Shown here: piece after piece, positions 7,362 to 11,528 of the stretch
Numbering within the stretch: position 1 is the stretch's first letter
Layout of the letters: the number at the start of each line of letters is the position of its first letter
Origin: Bacteroidota bacterium
GTDB lineage: Bacteria; Bacteroidota; Bacteroidia; Chitinophagales; Chitinophagaceae
Assembly: GCA_947463975.1 (NCBI GenBank)
Contig: CANHUW010000037.1
Coordinates: 1 to 11,528 of the forward strand
DNA: 11,528 nt
Direction of reading: 5' to 3'
The notes under the pieces: generated by a model
Database searches by the model: none
Told to the model about the DNA's origin: nothing
What the model saw: only the letters and a program-made list of their open reading frames with translations
Position numbers and translations under genes: made by a program

Positions 7362-8654
7362 ATGGAAAATAAACGCTCTGTCGCTTTTCATACTTTAGGC
7401 TGTAAACTTAATTTTTCGGAGACTTCAACTCTTGCTAGACAATTGGAGCAAGAAGGCTTTGAGAAAAAGGCATTTACCGAGCAGGCAGACGTATATGTCA
7501 TCAATACCTGTTCTGTAACAGAAAATGCTGACAAAGAATGTAGACAACTGGTAAGAAGGATTCAAAAATTAGCCCCTGAAAGCTTTGTGGTGATTACTGG
7601 ATGTTATGCTCAATTAAAACCCAAAGAAATTGCAGAGATTCCAGGTGTAGATTTGGTATTAGGAGCAGCTGAAAAATTCAATTTAGTAGAACATATTTCT
7701 ACCTTATCTAAGGGAGATGCTACCAAAATTTGTAGTTGTGATATTGAAACCGTTTCTGGTTTCAATAGTTCTTTCTCAGTGAATGACAGAACAAGAACAT
7801 TTTTAAAAGTACAAGACGGTTGTGATTATAGCTGCTCTTTTTGTACCATACCTATGGCAAGAGGGAAAAGTAGAAGTGACAGTATTGACAATGTAGTTAA
7901 GCAAGCACAAGAATTGGCCTCTAATGGTGTTCAAGAAATTGTACTCACTGGAATTAATTTAGGCGATTTTGGAAAGGGCTATGACGGAGGAAAGAAAAGA
8001 GAAGAGAATTTCTTTGATTTAATCAAAGCATTAGATACAGCAACAAGTATTCCTAGATACCGCATCTCTTCTATTGAACCTAATTTGTTAACTGACGAAA
8101 TGATTGCATGGGTAGCTCAAAGTAAAAGATTCATGCCGCATTTTCATATTCCTTTGCAAAGTGGATCTGATGCGGTTTTGAAATTAATGCAAAGAAGATA
8201 TAATAGCCAATTGTATAAAGACAAGATTGATCTAATTAATCAACTCATTCCTCATGCAAGTATTGGAGTGGATGTGATTGTTGGATCACCAGGTGAAACA
8301 GAAGCCTATTTTAAAGAAAGTATGGAATTTATTCATGCTTTGGATATTTCCTACTTGCATGTATTTACCTATTCAGAAAGAGCTGCCACCAAGGCTTTGG
8401 AGATTAAACCAATTGTGCCAATTAACGTAAGACAAGAAAGAAACAAAGTGTTGCGCAATTTGTCTTATCAAAAAGAGCAGTATTTTAAGGCACAGCATAT
8501 TGGATCAAACAGAAAAGTACTGTTTGAATCGATCAAGCAAAAAGACCCAAATGACATAGCTTTATTAGAAGGCTATACAGATAACTATATTAGAATTACT
8601 ACTCCTTATAGAGCAGAATGGAGTAACCAAATAGTGGATTGGACAATTGCTTAA
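7362..8654 (+). CDS. mtaB: tRNA t6A37 methylthiotransferase MtaB
   Basis: A radical SAM enzyme that adds a methylthio group to N6-threonylcarbamoyladenosine 37 of tRNAs reading ANN codons, giving ms2t6A; it acts in the cytoplasm. The 430 residues show the full MTTase plan. An N-terminal UPF0004 domain has three cluster cysteines: Cys14 in HTLGCKLN, Cys50 in INTCSVTE and Cys81 in ITGCYAQ. The radical SAM core has Cys154, Cys158 and Cys161 in DGCDYSCSFC, followed by IPMARGKSRS. A TRAM-like tail runs from about 370 to 430. HTLGCK and the GCDYSCSFC context fit MtaB better than MiaB or RimO. The frame extends to a TTG at 7353, but that codon lies in the -7 box, so I start at the ATG at 7362. The stop TAA shares the sequence TTAA with the stop of the convergent NusG-like gene. 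The desulfurase upstream could feed its sulfur needs, but that is only proximity. Confidence 0.93.
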   Translation: MENKRSVAFHTLGCKLNFSETSTLARQLEQEGFEKKAFTEQADVYVINTCSVTENADKECRQLVRRIQKLAPESFVVITGCYAQLKPKEIAEIPGVDLVLGAAEKFNLVEHISTLSKGDATKICSCDIETVSGFNSSFSVNDRTRTFLKVQDGCDYSCSFCTIPMARGKSRSDSIDNVVKQAQELASNGVQEIVLTGINLGDFGKGYDGGKKREENFFDLIKALDTATSIPRYRISSIEPNLLTDEMIAWVAQSKRFMPHFHIPLQSGSDAVLKLMQRRYNSQLYKDKIDLINQLIPHASIGVDVIVGSPGETEAYFKESMEFIHALDISYLHVFTYSERAATKALEIKPIVPINVRQERNKVLRNLSYQKEQYFKAQHIGSNRKVLFESIKQKDPNDIALLEGYTDNYIRITTPYRAEWSNQIVDWTIA

Positions 8655-9163
8655 ATGACCGAAATTTCTTCTACTTTAAATTCTACAATCATCATCATAT
8701 TGATGCTTTCTAATCTAACGAATACATTCTTTTTGCCAGATTTAATGACTTCCCCTTTTTGACCCATAAACAAACCATTATTAATAGCCACTCTGGTTTG
8801 TGGAGGAATATTCGTCATATCAACCACTTGAATGCTTTGATAAGACTCTCCTAAATATTTTTTGATGGTTTGAATTTCCTTATCTCTAATGATAGCAGGC
8901 TTTTTTTCAAAGTACAAAAAATTAACTACTCCATTTACAGATAAAATTTGATTACGCTCAACCTTCGCAGCTTTTACAAAAACATAAGATCTAAAAAGAG
9001 GCTCTTCGATTATTTTTTTTCTATCAGACCATTGTCTTTCTTTCTTCTGCACTGGACACCAACTCTCGAAGCCCCTTTGCATCAATAGACTATCCACCTT
9101 TTTTTCCCACTTGGATTTGGTATAAATTACATGCCAAAGCTTTTCATTCTCCTGTTCTGCCAT
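8651..9163 (-). CDS. UpxY/RfaH-like specialised NusG paralogue (transcription antitermination)
   Basis: A 170-residue NusG-family protein. Such proteins bind RNA polymerase through the NGN domain and change elongation or termination on selected operons. Residues 8-105 form an NGN-type domain: WHVIYTKSKWEKKV, then RGFESWCPVQKKERQW, then PLFRSYVFVKA, then NGVVNFLYF. Residues about 120-165 look like a KOW domain (Gly-rich FMGQKGEVI, then VFVRLESI). Length and motifs match UpxY-type paralogues of Bacteroidota better than housekeeping NusG. In Bacteroides such genes head capsule operons. Here the gene comes second, 16 nt after the S41 protease stop, with no promoter box that I can see in the gap and no polysaccharide operon downstream in the window. 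Its target is therefore not apparent and it may act in trans. It ends convergently with mtaB. Confidence 0.85.
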   Translation of the reverse strand: MAEQENEKLWHVIYTKSKWEKKVDSLLMQRGFESWCPVQKKERQWSDRKKIIEEPLFRSYVFVKAAKVERNQILSVNGVVNFLYFEKKPAIIRDKEIQTIKKYLGESYQSIQVVDMTNIPPQTRVAINNGLFMGQKGEVIKSGKKNVFVRLESINMMMIVEFKVEEISVI

Positions 9164-9179
9164 TGTTGTTATTTTAAAA

Positions 9180-11333
9180 TTACCCCTTCTTTACAATATT
9201 GCTATTGATAGACAATTTTCCCAATAATGCATTTGATTGTGATAATTGAATGTCTTTTGCAACCTGTTTTAACCATGCTTGATATCTATCTTGCTTAGGT
9301 TTATCAGGATTGTTATAAAACTTATCATGATCAGCCTTAAGGGGGGCAACCTGCATAGGTTCTTTCAGCTTTAAAATATTTTCGTTCTGTTGAACTATAT
9401 CTTGTATTTGTTTTTTAAACGCCTTGAATTTATTGATATTTAAATAAGAAGGTCGCTCAATTTGACCGGCAATCCATTGAGCATTTTTTTTGAATTTAGC
9501 CACGGCAGTGTCTGCACTGATCTTTTTATTTTCAACACTAGCAATACTGTAGATAGATGGACTTTTTGTCCAAATCTGGTATTTTGCTTTTTCCATTTCA
9601 TCCCAAGCCAATGCATTGGGATTGTCTTTCTCTCTATATTTGAAATACTCATACTCATCTGGCAGAATAATATCCGGAGCAACGCCTCTTTTCTGAGTAG
9701 AACTACCATTAATTCTATAAAACTTTTGAATGGTTAATTTCACAGCGCCATATTCTGTTTGTATACCTAATGAATCTAATGGCTTACCAAATGAAACATT
9801 TCTTTGGACTGTTCCCTTTCCATAAGAAGAACTACTTCCAACAATAATACCTCTTTTATAATCTTGTATTGCTGCTGCAAAAATTTCACTTGCAGATGCA
9901 CTGAATTCATTCACCATCACTACTAAAGGACCATCATATAAAGTACCTGGCGTTTCGTCATACAATACTTGTGATCGACCACTCTTGTCTCTAATTTGAA
10001 CCACAGGGCCTTTATCGATGAATAAACCTACCATTTGAACTACTTCGTATAAAGAACCGCCGCCATTATATCTTACATCAATAGTAATACCTTTTACGTT
10101 TTCAGCTTTTAATTTAACGATCTCTTTGGCTACATCTTCTGAACATCTATGCCCATCTTCTCTTTCAAAATCGGCATAAAAATCTGGTAAGTAAATATAG
10201 CCATACTTGTCATTGCCTTTTGTTATTACAGCACTTCTGGCATAGCCTTCATCCAAAACAACTTTTTCTCTAATCAAGGATACCACTTTGATGGTGCCTT
10301 CTGGCTTTCTAATGGTTAATCTCACTTCCGTACCCTGACTGCCTCTAATTAATTTAACTGCATCAGTGGTTTCATAACCTTCAATATCCACTGGCTCTTC
10401 TGCACCTTGCGCTACTTTTATGATCACATCATTAGCCACTAACTGACCCGATTTCCATGCTGGCCCACCAGGTGTGATGTTTACCAATTTAACGCCATTT
10501 TCATCCTGTCCTAATAAGGCACCGATACCATAAAACACTCCACTCATTTGTTCTGTGAAAGATCTTTTCTCCACTGGAGCAAAGTAATCAGTGTGTGGGT
10601 CCATTAACCCCGTGATCGTATTTAAATAAGTTTCAAATCTTTTTTCTTTTCCAAAAGTTCTTTCTAATGATTCAAATTTTTTAATTTGTATTTTCTTGAC
10701 TGCATTTCTAGACTCTATTTCAATTAAAGAATCTGATTTAACAATGTATTTTTCTTTCCCTTTATTTTTTTCTCTCTCGTCTGTGGCAGTTACATATCTA
10801 TCTAATACTTTATAGTTGAGTAATTTTCTCCACCTCTCCTCTCTCTCATTTATATTTTTTGCAAAAGAAAGCTTATCTACATCGAAATAAATAGAATCAT
10901 TCGTATTAAAATCAAACGGCTTTTCGATTAATTGATTAAATAATACTTTAGCTTCTTTGATTCTTCTTTCATAAATAAAATCTACTGCATCTGTAAAACT
11001 CAATGGACTTCCGTGAATTTCATCATCTATTCTTTTTTCAAAAATTCTTAGACTATCCACATCAGATTGCAAGAACAAAGTTTTGTCCGGATCCAATGAC
11101 TTTAAATAACTATCAAAAACTTCTTTTGAAAAAACATCATCTATCTTTCTAGGACTGTAATGTTCTGATTCTAATAACTGTCCAATGGTAGATAATAATT
11201 TTCTATGTCTTACAGATGTAGGTTCTTGTTGATCTGTTTTGATATTAAAAGCAAAAAATATACCCCCGAATACTAATCCAATGGCTAAAAAAGACCATTT
11301 ATTTTGTTTTATATATGTCATAATTGATCGCAT
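9180..11333 (-). CDS. prc: S41 carboxy-terminal processing protease (Prc/Tsp-like)
   Basis: A tail-specific serine protease anchored in the inner membrane with its bulk in the periplasm, where Prc enzymes degrade or trim proteins and murein hydrolases by their C-termini. From the ATG at 11333 it has 717 residues. A signal anchor (about 13-30) is followed by a TSP-type N-terminal domain (about 45-245, with LDPDKTLFL and LMDPHTDYF), a PDZ domain (about 268-346), the S41 core, and a C-terminal DUF3340-like tail (about 560-700). The Ser-Lys dyad is visible: Ser480 in FSASASEIF and Lys506 in YGKGTVQ, with Gln510. The open frame runs to an ATG at 11405, but a consensus -7 box at 11350-11343 lies inside that extension, so I start at 11333; the ATG at 11321 is equally plausible. 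A NusG-like gene follows after 16 nt, probably in the same operon. Confidence 0.92.
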   Translation of the reverse strand: MRSIMTYIKQNKWSFLAIGLVFGGIFFAFNIKTDQQEPTSVRHRKLLSTIGQLLESEHYSPRKIDDVFSKEVFDSYLKSLDPDKTLFLQSDVDSLRIFEKRIDDEIHGSPLSFTDAVDFIYERRIKEAKVLFNQLIEKPFDFNTNDSIYFDVDKLSFAKNINEREERWRKLLNYKVLDRYVTATDEREKNKGKEKYIVKSDSLIEIESRNAVKKIQIKKFESLERTFGKEKRFETYLNTITGLMDPHTDYFAPVEKRSFTEQMSGVFYGIGALLGQDENGVKLVNITPGGPAWKSGQLVANDVIIKVAQGAEEPVDIEGYETTDAVKLIRGSQGTEVRLTIRKPEGTIKVVSLIREKVVLDEGYARSAVITKGNDKYGYIYLPDFYADFEREDGHRCSEDVAKEIVKLKAENVKGITIDVRYNGGGSLYEVVQMVGLFIDKGPVVQIRDKSGRSQVLYDETPGTLYDGPLVVMVNEFSASASEIFAAAIQDYKRGIIVGSSSSYGKGTVQRNVSFGKPLDSLGIQTEYGAVKLTIQKFYRINGSSTQKRGVAPDIILPDEYEYFKYREKDNPNALAWDEMEKAKYQIWTKSPSIYSIASVENKKISADTAVAKFKKNAQWIAGQIERPSYLNINKFKAFKKQIQDIVQQNENILKLKEPMQVAPLKADHDKFYNNPDKPKQDRYQAWLKQVAKDIQLSQSNALLGKLSINSNIVKKG

Positions 11334-11342
11334 GAAGAAATT

Positions 11343-11350
11343 CAAAAATA
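11343..11350 (-). promoter_or_regulatory. -7 promoter box of the protease/NusG-like operon
   Basis: On the minus strand TATTTTTG matches TAnnTTTG exactly and ends 9 nt before the ATG at 11333 and 21 nt before that at 11321. No convincing -33 element is visible at the usual spacing (a TTTC lies at 15 nt). The box argues against the longest-frame start at 11405. Confidence 0.45.
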
Positions 11351-11454
11351 GCGTAAAATGGGTTTGAAAGCAGTTATTGTTCGATAATCTGGATCTTTTT
11401 ACCATAATTTTATAAAAACATGGCCAACTAATTTTATAGATTACTGAATTAATG

Positions 11455-11462
11455 TATTTTTG
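11455..11462 (+). promoter_or_regulatory. -7 promoter box of the tRNA-His gene
   Basis: TATTTTTG matches TAnnTTTG exactly and ends 11 nt before the tRNA 5' end, so transcription should start about 5 nt upstream of the mature tRNA. TTTT at 11432-11435 matches three of four -33 bases with a 19-nt spacer. Confidence 0.5.
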
Positions 11463-11473
11463 CGACCCAAAAT

Positions 11474-11528
11474 GGAGGGTATAGCTCAGTAGGTTAGAGC
11501 GACAGTTTGTGGCACTGTAGGTCGTGGG
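11474..11528 (+). tRNA. tRNA-His (GUG), 3' part cut by right edge
   Basis: The 5' part of a tRNA folds cleanly. The D-stem is GCTC/GAGC (from 11484), and the anticodon stem is ACAGT (11502-11506) with ACTGT (11514-11518) around the loop TTGTGGC. T33 and the anticodon GTG (11509-11511) identify histidine. A variable loop AGGTC and the first strand of the T-stem (GTGGG) follow, and the window ends there. Counting back from the D-stem, G11475 is position 1 and G11474 would be the extra G-1 typical of tRNA-His, here encoded in the DNA. The acceptor 3' strand and CCA are not visible. Confidence 0.93.

Noticed and set aside
7192..7398. 68-codon plus-strand open frame across the divergent promoter region
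   Set aside because: It overlaps the 5' end of the DUF2723 gene, both -7 boxes and the mtaB start, with no recognisable domain.
8600..8625. TACTCC/GGAGTA inverted repeat near the mtaB 3' end as a terminator
   Set aside because: Only 6 bp with a 14-nt loop and no T tract on either strand; it also lies inside mtaB coding sequence.
8690..8706. CATCA-tat-TGATG small hairpin after the mtaB stop
   Set aside because: Five base pairs with a 3-nt loop, in the NusG-like coding region and without a T tract; too weak to support.
9440..9737. Overlapping 89- and 91-codon open frames on both strands inside the protease gene
   Set aside because: They lie wholly within the C-terminal coding part of the S41 protease, in other frames, and encode nothing recognisable.
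1..11528. CRISPR arrays, insertion sequences, phage or defence genes
   Set aside because: No direct repeat series, transposase, integrase or defence-type domain was seen; genes are packed end to end and belong to core-type families.

Overview
The window looks like a chromosomal segment from a Bacteroidota bacterium, most likely a Chitinophagaceae-type organism. The genus is a guess. The evidence is AT-rich coding DNA, no Shine-Dalgarno sequences before the starts, repeated matches to the Bacteroidota -7 promoter box (TAnnTTTG) just upstream of starts, and family hallmarks of the phylum: a DUF2723 GT-C enzyme, a UpxY-type NusG paralogue, and a Prc-like S41 protease. Coding density is very high and there are no insertion sequences, phage genes, CRISPR arrays or long repeats. 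I see no clearly new multigene system; the genes belong to known families and the interest lies in how they are packed.

Layout, left to right. Positions 1-1628 (minus strand) hold a translationally overlapping pair: a PAP2-family phosphatase followed by an ArnT-like GT39 glycosyltransferase that runs off the left edge. Across a 61-bp divergent gap, positions 1690-4204 (plus strand) hold a hexose-phosphate mutase of the GlmM type and, 4 nt later, a NifS/IscS-type cysteine desulfurase. Its end overlaps by 14 nt a convergent 1016-residue DUF2723 (TMEM260-like) membrane protein at 4191-7241 (minus). A 120-bp divergent promoter region separates that gene from mtaB (7362-8654, plus), a tRNA methylthiotransferase. 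MtaB ends in a shared TTAA with a convergent UpxY/RfaH-like NusG paralogue (8651-9163, minus). That paralogue is the second gene after an S41 processing protease (9180-11333, minus). A tRNA-His(GUG) gene starts at 11474 on the plus strand and is cut by the right edge.

Functional themes: several genes fit envelope glycoconjugate work (sugar-phosphate mutase, two GT-C enzymes that should use polyprenyl-linked sugars, and a PAP2 phosphatase that could act on polyprenyl pyrophosphate or lipid A), plus a periplasmic protease. The desulfurase and MtaB both belong to sulfur/tRNA metabolism. These links are inferred from proximity and are not shown by the sequence.

The most notable structural points are: an intrinsic-terminator-like hairpin with a T7 tract for the DUF2723 gene lying inside the conserved 3' coding end of the desulfurase; two pairs of convergent genes overlapping at their stops; -7 boxes that lie between the longest-ORF start and the probable real start of three genes (making mtaB a candidate leaderless mRNA); and a specialised NusG paralogue at the end of an operon instead of its head.
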